DNA from: CADEED01 sp963842515
Lineage (GTDB): Bacteria > Pseudomonadota > Gammaproteobacteria > Steroidobacterales > Steroidobacteraceae
Assembly (NCBI GenBank): GCA_963842515.1
Contig: CAWJGO010000002.1
Location: 248,001-312,000, forward strand
DNA length: 64,000 nt
Direction of reading: 5' to 3'
Below the pieces are notes generated by a model, which was given only the letters and a program-made list of their open reading frames with translations, was not told the origin of the DNA and searched no databases. This document shows, one piece after another, positions 8,527 through 17,063 of this stretch. Numbering within the stretch: position 1 is the stretch's first letter; each line of letters begins with the position of its first letter. A program made the translations under genes and the position numbers.

Positions 8527-9510
8527 ATGAGCAACGATACGAGCTTCAGCGACTCCCTGGAACCAGTGGCGGTCGATTCTTCATCGCAACTGATCATGGA
8601 TCTCGCGCGCCGCGTGGCCGCCACCGACTGCACCGTGCTGCTGGTCGGCGAATCCGGCACCGGCAAGGAAGTCATGGCGCGACTCATACATCGCGCCAGT
8701 CCGCGCGCGAACAGGCCGTTCATCGCCGTGAACTGCGCCGCCATCCCCGAGAACATGCTCGAAGCCATGTTGTTTGGCTACGAACGCGGCTCATTCACCG
8801 GTGCGCATGCGGCGCACGCCGGAAAATTCGAGCAGGCCCAGGGCGGAACCCTGCTGCTCGATGAAATCACCGAGATGCCGCTGTCGTTGCAGGCGAAACT
8901 GCTGCGCGTCCTGCAGGAGAAAGAAGTCGAGCGCCTCGGCGGGACCGAATCGGTCGCGCTCGACGTGCGCGTCCTCGCCACCACCAATCGCAACCTGCGT
9001 GGCGAAGTGGCCGCCGGCCGCTTCCGCGAAGATCTCTATTACCGTCTCAATGTATTCCCCCTGGCGCTCGCCCCGCTGCGCGACCGCCGCGACGACATCC
9101 TGCCGCTGGCGACCCACCTGCTCGCGCAACGCGCGCGTGCCGGTCACCGCATTCCCGCGCTGTCGGCCGACGTCGCGCATCTGCTGCTGACCTATCCCTG
9201 GCCCGGCAACGTGCGCGAGCTCGACAACCTGCTGCAGCGTGCGCTGGTTCTCGTGGAAGGATCGGTCATCGAGGCCCAGCACATCCTGTTCGAGAAGCCG
9301 GCTTCACACCTGGACATCGCCTCGACCCAGGCGTCACCCATGCTGCAGCAGACGCGTGAGCGTGCCGAGCGCGACGTGATCCTCGAAGCACTGCGCGCCG
9401 CGCACGGCAGCCGCCGCGAAGTGGCCGAGAAGTTAGGGATCAGCCCCCGGACCCTGCGTTACAAGCTGGCGCGCATCCGCAGCACCGGCGTCGAAGTTCC
9501 TGCCGCTTGA
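8527..9510 (+). CDS. fleR: FleR/FlrC-type sigma-54 activator without receiver domain
   Basis: A 327-residue protein with Walker A GESGTGKE at 41-48, GSFTGA at 88-93, Walker B GGTLLLDEITEM and a C-terminal Fis-type HTH (REVAEKLGISPRTLRYKLA). The AAA+ and HTH resemble Pseudomonas FleR and Vibrio FlrC, which activate mid-class flagellar genes. Those proteins carry an N-terminal receiver phosphorylated by FleS/FlrB; here the protein starts about 30 residues before the AAA+ core and no kinase gene lies between fleQ and fleR. The ATG at 8527 is preceded by a TTTGAGG box and sits just below the sigma-54 promoter. Activity is therefore likely phosphorylation-independent, set by expression or partner proteins. 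Confidence 0.82.
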   Translation: MSNDTSFSDSLEPVAVDSSSQLIMDLARRVAATDCTVLLVGESGTGKEVMARLIHRASPRANRPFIAVNCAAIPENMLEAMLFGYERGSFTGAHAAHAGKFEQAQGGTLLLDEITEMPLSLQAKLLRVLQEKEVERLGGTESVALDVRVLATTNRNLRGEVAAGRFREDLYYRLNVFPLALAPLRDRRDDILPLATHLLAQRARAGHRIPALSADVAHLLLTYPWPGNVRELDNLLQRALVLVEGSVIEAQHILFEKPASHLDIASTQASPMLQQTRERAERDVILEALRAAHGSRREVAEKLGISPRTLRYKLARIRSTGVEVPAA

Positions 9511-9542
9511 TCAGCTGAAGCGTCGCCAGCGGGAGACCACGC

Positions 9543-9875
9543 ATGAGCCAGATGGAAATCGATCGCGTACTAGCGCAGATCCGCAACATCGCCGCCGCCA
9601 CCAAGGCCGGCGGGATCGGCGGAGCCGCGCCGACGGCCCCCAACGCTGTCAACAATGGTTTCGCGACCCTGCTCAAGCAGGGCCTCGAGAAGGTCAATGA
9701 AACGCAGTCGACGGCGAGCTCGCTCGCGGCGAAGTTCGAAAGGGGCGTCCCCGGCGTGGAACTGCCGCAGGTGATGTTGGAAATGCAGAAAGCCAACGTG
9801 TCGTTTCGCGCGTTGACCGAGGTACGCAACAAGTTCGTCGAGGCGTATCGCGAAATCATGAACATGCCGCTGTGA
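9543..9875 (+). CDS. fliE: FliE MS-ring/rod adaptor
   Basis: A 110-residue protein with the FliE C-terminal signature (VPGVELPQVMLEMQKANVSF, then TEVRNKFVEAYREIMNMPL). FliE joins the MS ring to the proximal rod and is an early export substrate. A GGGAGA site precedes the ATG. It opens the fliEFGHIJK run, whose members are separated by at most 18 bases or overlap. The only intergenic space upstream is 32 bases after fleR, so its promoter either lies in fleR or is the fleR promoter. Confidence 0.95.
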   Translation: MSQMEIDRVLAQIRNIAAATKAGGIGGAAPTAPNAVNNGFATLLKQGLEKVNETQSTASSLAAKFERGVPGVELPQVMLEMQKANVSFRALTEVRNKFVEAYREIMNMPL

Positions 9876-9893
9876 AGACTCGAGGGTTAATAG

Positions 9894-11549
9894 ATGGCTG
9901 CTGAACTGATCAATCCCGCCGGACCGCGTCTCGCCACGGGCCTGAAGCCATTGATGCTGCTGGTCGGCGTAGCCGCGGCAATCGCGGTCGGCGTGGGCGT
10001 GATGTTGTGGGCCATCGGACCCACCTACAGCCTGTTGTATTCCAATCTCGCCGCCGAGGAGACCGCGCAGATCGCGCAGGCACTCGACGCGGCGCGCATT
10101 CCTTACAAGCTCGATGGCGCCGGCAATTCGGTCAGCGTGCCGGCAGACCAGCTGGCTTCCGCGCGACTGAAACTGGCGGCACAAGGCCTGCCGGAAAGCG
10201 GCGGTGGCGTGAACGCCATGACCAAGGATCCCGGCTTCGGCGTCAGCCAGTTCATGGAGAACGCGCGCTACCAGCACGCGCTCGAGACGGAACTGGCACG
10301 CACCATCGCCTCCGTGCAGAACGTGCAGGGCGCGCGTGTGCACCTGGCGATGGCGCGCCAGTCGGCCTTCATCAGCGACCGGCGTCCCGGCAGTGCGTCG
10401 GTGTTCCTGCAACTTAAGGCAGGCCGCAGGCTCGACGATGAGCAGGTCCAGGCCATCACCAATCTCGTTGCTTCGAGCATTCCGGAATTGTCGGCCGCCC
10501 AGGTCACCGTCGTCGACCAGGCTGGACGATTACTGTCTTCGCCCGACAACGCCAGCGAAGCAGGGCTGCGCGACCGAATGTTCGAATTCGCGCATCGGCT
10601 CGAAGAGTCTTATGCGAACCGCATTCAGGAGATGCTCACGCCTCTGGTGGGTCCGGGCCGCGTGCGCGCGCAGGTGGTTGCGCAAGTGGACATGGCCACC
10701 ACGGAATCGACGCGTGAGCAGTTCAATCCACAGAGCCAGGTGGTGCGCAGCGAGTCCACGTCCGAGGAAGCCGGCAAGAATGGCTCCGGCAACGCGGGCG
10801 GCGTGCCTGGTGCGTTGACCAACCAACCGCCGCAGCCCGGTGTGGCATTGCCGCCCGGCGCTGTTCCCGCGGTGGCCCAGTCAGGACAGAGTGCAGTACC
10901 CGGTGCCACGCCTGACAACGCCACCGGCACCGAAGTGATCGGCCCGGATTCCAAGTCCAGGCAGGCGACGCGCAACTACGAAATCGACCGCACCATGGCC
11001 TACACGCGGACACCGGCGGGCCGGGTGACGCGCCTTTCCGTGGCGGTGCTCATCGACAATCTGCGCACGACCGCCGCGGACGGCAAAGTCACCGAAACGC
11101 CGCTGCCACCCGAGCAGATAGAGCGCCTCACCGCGCTGGTGCGCGATGCGGTCGGCTTCGACGCGGCACGTGGCGACACGATCAACATCATCAATTCCTC
11201 CTTCGCCGGCGTTGCCGTCGTGCCAGAAGGCGAGCTGCAGAGCGTTCCGTTCTGGGAGAAGGCCTGGGTACAGGATCTCGCCAAGCTGCTGGGAGGCGTC
11301 ATCGTGCTGTTCGTCATCATCTTCAGTGTGCTGAAGCCGCTCACCAAGGGACTGCTCACGCAAGCACGCCAGCAGCCCCAGCTGCTCGGCGCCGTCAGCG
11401 GTGGCGGCAATCTGATCGCTGGCGGCCCCGGCGGGGAAGGCCAGAGCCTCGCCTACGAACAACAGGTCGCGCAGGCGCGTGGACTCGTCTCGCAGGACCC
11501 GAAGCGCGTCGCGCAGGTCGTGAAGACCTGGGTGTCGACCGATGGCTGA
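9894..11549 (+). CDS. fliF: FliF MS-ring protein
   Basis: A 551-residue inner-membrane ring protein. A first transmembrane helix at about 20-45 (PLMLLVGVAAAIAVGVGVML) is followed by YscJ/FliF ring-building motifs (YSNLAAEETAQIAQALD; MTKDPGFGVSQFMENARYQ), a low-complexity Pro/Gly loop near 300-345, a second transmembrane helix near 460-480, and a C-terminal tail that binds FliG. FliF forms the MS ring housing the export gate. The gene overlaps fliG by 8 bases, consistent with coupled synthesis of the FliF-FliG complex. Confidence 0.95.
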   Translation: MAAELINPAGPRLATGLKPLMLLVGVAAAIAVGVGVMLWAIGPTYSLLYSNLAAEETAQIAQALDAARIPYKLDGAGNSVSVPADQLASARLKLAAQGLPESGGGVNAMTKDPGFGVSQFMENARYQHALETELARTIASVQNVQGARVHLAMARQSAFISDRRPGSASVFLQLKAGRRLDDEQVQAITNLVASSIPELSAAQVTVVDQAGRLLSSPDNASEAGLRDRMFEFAHRLEESYANRIQEMLTPLVGPGRVRAQVVAQVDMATTESTREQFNPQSQVVRSESTSEEAGKNGSGNAGGVPGALTNQPPQPGVALPPGAVPAVAQSGQSAVPGATPDNATGTEVIGPDSKSRQATRNYEIDRTMAYTRTPAGRVTRLSVAVLIDNLRTTAADGKVTETPLPPEQIERLTALVRDAVGFDAARGDTINIINSSFAGVAVVPEGELQSVPFWEKAWVQDLAKLLGGVIVLFVIIFSVLKPLTKGLLTQARQQPQLLGAVSGGGNLIAGGPGGEGQSLAYEQQVAQARGLVSQDPKRVAQVVKTWVSTDG

Positions 11550-12651
11550 AGCGGCCCCGAAAAAAGGCGCCGCCGCGAAGGGCGGCGCTGCCAAGGCCGG
11601 CGCGAAAGGCGCCGCCAAACCCGCCGTCCCCAAGGCTCCGGCACCACCGCCGGCGCCCAAGCGTTCCGGCGTCGAGCGCGCGGCCATCCTGTTGTTGACG
11701 CTGGGCGAAACCGAGGCCGCGGAAATCCTGCGGCACATGGGCGCCAAGGAAGTTCAGCAGTTAGGCAAGGCCATGACGGATCTCGCCAACGTCTCGCGCG
11801 AGGAAGTCTCCGCGGTGCTCGGCGAATTCAATTCCAGTGTCGAGAAGCAGACCTCGGTGGGCGTCGGCGGCGAAGATTTCGTTCGCAAGGTCCTCATCAA
11901 TGCGCTCGGCGAAGACAAGGCCGCGACGCTCATGGATCGCATCCCGATCACCAGCCGCCGCAAGGGCCTCGAGGCTCTCAAGTGGATGGACCCGAAGTCG
12001 GTGGCCGAGATCATGCGCAACGAACATCCGCAGATCGTCTCGATCGTGTTGTCGTATCTCGAGCCCGAACAGGCCGCCGAAGTCCTGAACTTCATGCCCG
12101 AGGACCTGCGCTCGGATCTCATGATCCGCGTCGCCACCATGGATGGCGTGCGTCCCTCAGCGCTGTCCGAGCTCGACGAGATGATCGAGAAGAGCTTCTC
12201 GGGCGCCAACTCCAGCAAGACGTCGACCATGGGAGGACCCAAGGTCGCCGCCGCCATCATGAATCTGGTGAAGGGCGAGTCCAGCGCCAACATCATGACC
12301 GACCTCTCGAAAGTGGACGAGGCGTTGTCGCAGAAAATCCAGGATCTGATGTTCATCTTCGACGACCTGCAGAAGGTCGATGACCGCGGCATGCAGGAAT
12401 TGCTGCGCCAGGTGCCGGCCGACAAGCTGCTGATCGCGCTCAAGGGCGCGGATGACGCGCTCAAGACCAAGATCTTCAAGAACATGTCGCAACGCGCCGC
12501 CGAGATGATGAAGGACGACCTGGAGGCCAAGGGACCGGTCAAACTTTCCGAAGTGGAGTCGGCGCAGAAGGAAATCCTGATCGCCGCCCGCAAGCTGGCC
12601 GATGCCGGCACGATCTCGCTGGGGAGCGCCGGCGGCGAGCAGTATGTCTAA
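11542..12651 (+). CDS. fliG: FliG C-ring rotor protein with Ala/Lys-rich N-terminal extension
   Basis: A 369-residue rotor protein. FliG core begins at about residue 40 (ERAAILLLTLGETEAAEILR) and includes the conserved EHPQ motif (NEHPQIVSIVLSYL) and the C-terminal charged torque helix (FDDLQKVDDRGMQELLR). FliG transmits torque from the stators and binds FliF and FliM. The first 38 residues are an unusual low-complexity tract of Ala, Lys, Gly and Pro not present in ordinary FliG of about 330-340 residues. The start at 11542 overlaps fliF by 8 bases; a later start would shorten the extension, but no in-frame ATG or GTG is evident before the core. Confidence 0.94.
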   Translation: MAEAAPKKGAAAKGGAAKAGAKGAAKPAVPKAPAPPPAPKRSGVERAAILLLTLGETEAAEILRHMGAKEVQQLGKAMTDLANVSREEVSAVLGEFNSSVEKQTSVGVGGEDFVRKVLINALGEDKAATLMDRIPITSRRKGLEALKWMDPKSVAEIMRNEHPQIVSIVLSYLEPEQAAEVLNFMPEDLRSDLMIRVATMDGVRPSALSELDEMIEKSFSGANSSKTSTMGGPKVAAAIMNLVKGESSANIMTDLSKVDEALSQKIQDLMFIFDDLQKVDDRGMQELLRQVPADKLLIALKGADDALKTKIFKNMSQRAAEMMKDDLEAKGPVKLSEVESAQKEILIAARKLADAGTISLGSAGGEQYV

Positions 12652-13339
12652 CAAGGCCGAAGACGCTGCGGTTGCGCGCTGGGACCTGCCGGCGGTCGAA
12701 GGGCCGCTGGTGCAGCGTCGTGGCGCCGGCGTCAATGTCATGCACCTCGAAGCGGTGGAACGCGATGCCTGGGAACAGGGTCTCGCCTCGGGCGAGGCCG
12801 AGGGCCTGCGCCGCGCCGAAGCTTCCTTCGCGAAACGCCTCAGCGATCTCGATGTGAAATATGCGGCGCTCGAAGCCATCCTCGGCACGCTCGCGAAGCC
12901 GCTCGACCAGCTCGACACCGCCATCGAACAGGAGCTCACGAAGCTTGCGCTGATCATCGCCAAGCACCTCGTGCGGCGCGAATTGCGGCTCGACCCCGCG
13001 CAGGTCATCGGCATCATCCGCCACACGGTGGGCCTCCTGCCCGTGGCCGCCCGCGATCTCAAAGTACACCTGCATCCCGACGACGCGGCTATCGTGCGCG
13101 AGAAGCTGGCGCAACCGAGCGGTGAGCCCGAATGGGTGCTCAAGGAAGACCCGCTGCTGGCCCGCGGCGGGTGCCGTCTGACCACCGCGACGTCCAGCAT
13201 CGATGCGCGGCTCGAGTCACGGGTCGCCGAGGCGGTCAATAGTTTGTTAGGCGATGAGGGTGGCGTGCGCGAGCGCGGCCCCAAGGCCGATGACGCGGAT
13301 GATGCCGAAGGCACCGTGGATACCGGGAGCAACGCATGA
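12644..13339 (+). CDS. fliH: FliH export-ATPase regulator
   Basis: A 231-residue protein with an N-terminal basic/acidic segment, a Glu/Ala-rich coiled coil (AWEQGLASGEAEGLRRAEAS near 42-61) and a C-terminal FliH domain (LAKPLDQLDTAIEQELTKLA, IAKHLVRRELRL). FliH holds the FliI ATPase at the C-ring and inhibits it until docking. The ATG at 12644 overlaps the fliG stop by 8 bases, and the 3' end overlaps fliI by 4 (ATGA), so translation is coupled on both sides. Confidence 0.92.
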   Translation: MSNKAEDAAVARWDLPAVEGPLVQRRGAGVNVMHLEAVERDAWEQGLASGEAEGLRRAEASFAKRLSDLDVKYAALEAILGTLAKPLDQLDTAIEQELTKLALIIAKHLVRRELRLDPAQVIGIIRHTVGLLPVAARDLKVHLHPDDAAIVREKLAQPSGEPEWVLKEDPLLARGGCRLTTATSSIDARLESRVAEAVNSLLGDEGGVRERGPKADDADDAEGTVDTGSNA

Positions 13340-14724
13340 TCCCGCGCGGTCAGGCCACCGCGCAACGCGCCGGCTTGTGGCGCGAGCGGATTGCGTTGCA
13401 GTCAACGCGCGCCGCCAAACTTCTGCCCCCGGCCGTCGAGGGCACGCTGACCCGCATGGTGGGCCTGGCTCTGGAGGCTACCGGCTGCCAGGCGGCGGTC
13501 GGAGATATTTGCGATCTGCTGGCGGTCGACGGCTCGCGCGTCGAAGCCGAAGTGGTGGGATTCAACGGCGAGCGGCTGTTGCTCATGCCCACCAGCGATA
13601 TGCAGGGTCTTGCGCCCAGCGCGCGTGTCATTCCGCGCCAGCGCGCCGGCACGGTCAAGGTCGGCCCCGGCATGCTGGGCCGCATCGTCGACGGTACCGG
13701 TGCGCCGCTCGATGGCCTGGGGCCGCTGGTCGGAGACGACCGCGTGAAACTCCTGGGCCAGACCATCAACCCGCTGTCGCGCAAGCCGATCGAGCAGCCG
13801 CTCGATGTCGGTGTCCGGTCCATCAATGCATTGCTGACGGTCGGGCGCGGACAGCGTATCGGTCTGTTTGCCGGCTCCGGCGTCGGCAAGAGCGTGTTGT
13901 TAGGCATGATGGCGCGGTACACCTCCGCCGACATCATTGTCGTCGGCCTCATCGGCGAGCGCGGCCGTGAAGTGAAGGAGTTCGTCGAGCGCATTCTCGG
14001 GCCCGAAGGCCGGCGCCGCGCCGTCGTGGTGGCGTCCCCGGCCGACAACCCGCCGCTGCTGCGGCTGCACGGCGCCTGGCTCGCCACCTCGGTCGCCGAA
14101 TACTTTCGCGATCGCGGCCACAACGTGCTGCTCATCATGGATTCACTGACGCGCTTTGCCCAGGCGCAGCGCGAGATCGGGCTGGCCATCGGCGAAGCGC
14201 CGGCCACCAAGGGCTATCCGCCTTCGGTGTTCGCGCGCATGCCGGCGCTGGTGGAACGCGCCGGCAACGGCGCCTCGGCGAGCGGCTCGATCACCGCCTT
14301 CTATACCGTACTCACCGAGGGTGACGATCCGCAGGATCCGATCGCCGACGCCGCCCGCGCCATTCTCGACGGGCACATCGTGCTGTCGCGGCGCATTGCG
14401 GAAGCCGGGCAGTATCCGGCCATCGACGTCGAGGCATCGGTGAGCCGCGTGATGCAGGACATCATTCCGCCCGAGCACCTCGAGCTCGCGCGCCGCTTCA
14501 GGCACATGCTCGCGACCTACCAGCAGCATCGCGATCTCATCAACATCGGCGCCTATCAGCGCGGCAGCGATCCGCGCGTGGACGCGGCGATCGCCCTGTG
14601 GCCCAAGATGCAGAAGTTCATGCAGCAGGGCATCAAGGAACGCGTCGGTCACGCGGAAAGCATGCTGCTGCTGCGACAGTTGTTTGCCGAAGCCGACGCG
14701 GCCGGTCTGGTCGGTGCCGCATGA
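13336..14724 (+). CDS. fliI: FliI flagellar export ATPase
   Basis: A 462-residue F1-beta-like ATPase with Walker A GSGVGKS near residues 179-185, Walker B VLLIMDSLTRFAQAQREIG, and the T3SS ATPase signature PPSVFARMPALVERAG. FliI energises substrate release and entry to the export gate, working with FliH and FliJ. The ATGA overlap with fliH and another ATGA overlap with fliJ place it inside the tight fliGHIJ block. Length is standard. Confidence 0.97.
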   Translation: MIPRGQATAQRAGLWRERIALQSTRAAKLLPPAVEGTLTRMVGLALEATGCQAAVGDICDLLAVDGSRVEAEVVGFNGERLLLMPTSDMQGLAPSARVIPRQRAGTVKVGPGMLGRIVDGTGAPLDGLGPLVGDDRVKLLGQTINPLSRKPIEQPLDVGVRSINALLTVGRGQRIGLFAGSGVGKSVLLGMMARYTSADIIVVGLIGERGREVKEFVERILGPEGRRRAVVVASPADNPPLLRLHGAWLATSVAEYFRDRGHNVLLIMDSLTRFAQAQREIGLAIGEAPATKGYPPSVFARMPALVERAGNGASASGSITAFYTVLTEGDDPQDPIADAARAILDGHIVLSRRIAEAGQYPAIDVEASVSRVMQDIIPPEHLELARRFRHMLATYQQHRDLINIGAYQRGSDPRVDAAIALWPKMQKFMQQGIKERVGHAESMLLLRQLFAEADAAGLVGAA

Positions 14725-15167
14725 CGCGCGTCGATCGCCTCGAGGTAGTGCAGCAGATGGCCGATCGCGCCGAGCGCGAGCGTGCCGAGCGTCTCGCCGA
14801 AGCCGAGCGCAATGCCATCGAGGCCGAACAGAAACTGGTGGCGCTGGAGCGTTACCGCAACGAATACGAAGCGCAGCTCGCGAGCCGCGGTGCCGCGGGC
14901 GTCGAGGTGTCCGGAGTGCGTGAATTCCACGCTTTCCTCGCCCGGCTCGGCGAGGCGCTGGTGGCGCAACGCCAGGTGCTTTCCGCGGCGCGCGCCACCC
15001 GCGATCAGCTGCTCAATTCCTGGCGCGAGGCCGCGCAACGCGCGCAGGTCGTGCAAACGCTGGCCGACCGCTGGCTGGACCAGGCACGCCGTGACGAAGA
15101 CCGGCGCACCCAACGTGAATCGGACGAATTAGCCCAGCGCGGGAATCCGCAGAAAGGCGAGAGGTAG
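14721..15167 (+). CDS. fliJ: FliJ export chaperone-escort protein
   Basis: A 148-residue, almost entirely coiled-coil protein (RAERERAERLAEAERNAIEA; LVALERYRNEYEAQLASRG), the antiparallel coiled coil of FliJ that binds the FliI ring like the gamma subunit of F1. The ATG at 14721 overlaps fliI by four bases, which decides the start over longer in-frame options. It recycles export chaperones and activates FlhA as a proton-driven exporter. Confidence 0.9.
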   Translation: MTRVDRLEVVQQMADRAERERAERLAEAERNAIEAEQKLVALERYRNEYEAQLASRGAAGVEVSGVREFHAFLARLGEALVAQRQVLSAARATRDQLLNSWREAAQRAQVVQTLADRWLDQARRDEDRRTQRESDELAQRGNPQKGER

Positions 15168-15170
15168 ACC

Positions 15171-16388
15171 ATGATGAGCGCCAAGACCGTTTTGACCGAT
15201 GCACCGACCTGTCCGACGCCCGCGGCGCCTAACAACGCCGCGACCGCGCCGCCTCCCGGAGGCGCGCCGTCAGACTTCCAGAATGTGCTGGCCGGCGCCG
15301 TAGCGCCAATTGCCGAACCCCCGCTCAACACCCAGCCACAGTTGCAGCCGCTCACGCAGCTGCTCAACGTCAAGCAACAGCAGCAGCAGCTTGCGGAGCA
15401 CGCCGGTGGCGCTCCGGTGCCCGTCGCCGGGCAGGCCGCCAAACCAGTGACGGTCTCGCCGGTCGAGCTGCTGAAGATTCTCGATGACAACGCCGCGCTG
15501 TTGCCTGGTGCCGCCGCCGCCGCCGCGGATGGTGTCGCCGAAGACGTGCGCGAGACCGACGAGCCGGTCAAGGTGGATGACGACATCCTTGCCGAGTGGC
15601 TCGACATGATGCTGCCGCCCAGCGTGTTCGCGCCGCAGGCCGGCGCGTCGAATACTGGCGCCGCGAATGCTTCCGAGGATGGCGCAGTGGACCTTCGCAA
15701 CGGCGCCGCCGTCGCGGCGCTTCCCGCCTCGCTGGTGCTCCAGGCTGGGCTGCCCGGCACCAATGACTCCATGGCTGCGGAAACACCCGCGCCTCAGGGT
15801 ATTCCGCTGACGCTCAATCGCGAAGCCGCCGCGGCTGCGCAGAGCTCCGCTGTTGCGGTCGTTGCAGCGCTCGCTCCCAAAACCGGACCCGCTGCTCCGG
15901 AGGCGCCGACGACCGAGAGCTGGATGAACGCCATGGGCGATCTCACCGGCAAGCGCGGCACGGAGATGGCGCCTGCGGCCGAATCGCGGCTGTCGACGCC
16001 GGTACACGATGCCCGCTGGGCGGATGCCCTGGCGCATCGGCTCGTAGTGATGGCGCGCGACGGCGAATCGGTGGCGTCGCTCAAACTCGTGCCCGTGGAC
16101 CTGGGGCCGCTCGACATCCAGATCCGTGTGCGTGACGGGGAGGCGAGTGTGCATTTCGGCGCCGCCCACCAGGAAACGCGCGCGGTCCTGGAGGCATCGA
16201 TGCCGCGGTTGCGGGAATTGCTGTCAGCGCAAGGGTTACAGCTGACCGACGCCAGCGTTTCGCACCAGTCAGCGGGCCAGAATCGTCCCGAGCGCTCTTC
16301 TTCCGTTGGCGCCATCGGCGCCGTTGCAGAAGACGCCGAAGTCACGGCGAAGGTCATCAGCACTTCCCTGCTCGATATCTACGCCTGA
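15171..16388 (+). CDS. fliK: FliK hook-length control protein
   Basis: A 405-residue protein with a long Ala/Pro-rich, poorly conserved N-terminal ruler region that includes a polyglutamine run encoded by CAG/CAA repeats near residue 68, and a conserved Flg_hook C-terminal domain (residues about 285-370; LKLVPVDLGPLDIQIRVRDG, EASMPRLRELLSAQGLQL). FliK measures the hook and switches FlhB specificity from hook to filament export. It is the last gene before a terminator and a new sigma-54 promoter. Two tandem ATG codons start the gene; either may be used. Confidence 0.9.
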   Translation: MMSAKTVLTDAPTCPTPAAPNNAATAPPPGGAPSDFQNVLAGAVAPIAEPPLNTQPQLQPLTQLLNVKQQQQQLAEHAGGAPVPVAGQAAKPVTVSPVELLKILDDNAALLPGAAAAAADGVAEDVRETDEPVKVDDDILAEWLDMMLPPSVFAPQAGASNTGAANASEDGAVDLRNGAAVAALPASLVLQAGLPGTNDSMAAETPAPQGIPLTLNREAAAAAQSSAVAVVAALAPKTGPAAPEAPTTESWMNAMGDLTGKRGTEMAPAAESRLSTPVHDARWADALAHRLVVMARDGESVASLKLVPVDLGPLDIQIRVRDGEASVHFGAAHQETRAVLEASMPRLRELLSAQGLQLTDASVSHQSAGQNRPERSSSVGAIGAVAEDAEVTAKVISTSLLDIYA

Positions 16389-16417
16389 GGAGCAGGCGGG
16401 CCGTCCGGCCCGCCGGC

Positions 16418-16438
16418 CTCCGGCAAGCGCCGGTTTTC
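16418..16438 (+). terminator. Intrinsic terminator after fliK
   Basis: CCGGC (16420-16424) and GCCGG (16429-16433) form a short GC-rich hairpin followed by TTTT. A second GC-rich inverted repeat (GGCGGGCCG/CGGCCCGCC, 16395-16414) sits just before it. Together they mark the end of the fliE-fliK unit. Confidence 0.7.
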
Positions 16439-16484
16439 TGGCGGAATCCTCGACTCTTTCGTGATCTCCGTCACAGGTTCCCTG

Positions 16485-16500
16485 TGGCATGCGCGTTGCA
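16485..16500 (+). promoter_or_regulatory. sigma-54 promoter of the fliL operon
   Basis: TGGCAT (16485-16490), 5 bases, TTGCA (16496-16500): a near-consensus -24/-12 element 46 bases before the fliL ATG and directly after the fliK terminator. It would start the fliLMNOPQR-flhBAF-fleN-fliA run. Confidence 0.88.
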
Positions 16501-16545
16501 CATCCAGATCAGTTGCACGCCACCGGCGTGCTTTGAGGTTGTGCC

Positions 16546-17061
16546 ATGGCCGATGAAGAAACCGAAGTCCTGGAAGAGGAAATTATCGAAGGCGAGGGTG
16601 AAGGCGAAGAAGCGCCGCCCAAGTCCAGGAAGCTGCTCTTCATCATTCTGGCCGTGGTGCTGCTCGCCGGCGGCGGTGGCGCCTGGTTCTTCCTCAAGAG
16701 CCCGGGCAAGGCCAGCGCGAAGGTCGAGGCGCCGGTGCTGCCGCCTATCTACGTCAATCTGGACCCGCCGTTCGTGGTGAATTTCGAAGCGGAGTCCATG
16801 GTGCGATTCCTCCAGGTCACGGTCAGCATCATGACGCGTGACGCGCACACCGAGGAGGTGCTCAAGAAAAACGATCCGCGCATCCGCAACGACCTGCTGC
16901 TGCTGCTGGGCAACCAGCACTACGACACGATCTCCACGCGCGAGGGCAAGGAAAAACTCCAGGCCCAGTCGCTCGAGTCGGTGCGCTCGGTGATCAGGAG
17001 CTCCGGCGGCGAATCCGACAAGGTCGAAGCCCTGTATTTCACTGCCTTCGTGATGCAATAA
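16546..17061 (+). CDS. fliL: FliL basal-body stator-associated protein
   Basis: A 171-residue single-pass inner-membrane protein: acidic cytoplasmic N-terminus (poly-Glu, residues 3-25), transmembrane helix at about 29-50 (KLLFIILAVVLLAGGGGAWF), then periplasmic FliL domain (PPIYVNLDPPFVVNFEA; VKDxx-like region ending YFTAFVMQ). FliL rings surround MotB plugs and raise stator activity. It is the first gene after the sigma-54 promoter and is followed 2 bases later by fliM. Confidence 0.93.
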   Translation: MADEETEVLEEEIIEGEGEGEEAPPKSRKLLFIILAVVLLAGGGGAWFFLKSPGKASAKVEAPVLPPIYVNLDPPFVVNFEAESMVRFLQVTVSIMTRDAHTEEVLKKNDPRIRNDLLLLLGNQHYDTISTREGKEKLQAQSLESVRSVIRSSGGESDKVEALYFTAFVMQ

Positions 17062-17063
17062 CC

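Noticed and set aside
7461..8768. Long minus-strand frame opposite fleQ/fleR (435 codons), and similar antisense frames at 20542-21744, 22005-23219, 12157-13365 and 33257-34624
   Set aside because: They mirror the codon structure of recognised genes on the other strand in high-GC DNA, show no domain motifs, and would conflict with well-supported products.
15375..15395. CAG/CAA run in fliK as a microsatellite contingency locus
   Set aside because: The run is short, mixed and in frame with multiples of three, so slippage would only alter a disordered polyglutamine stretch.
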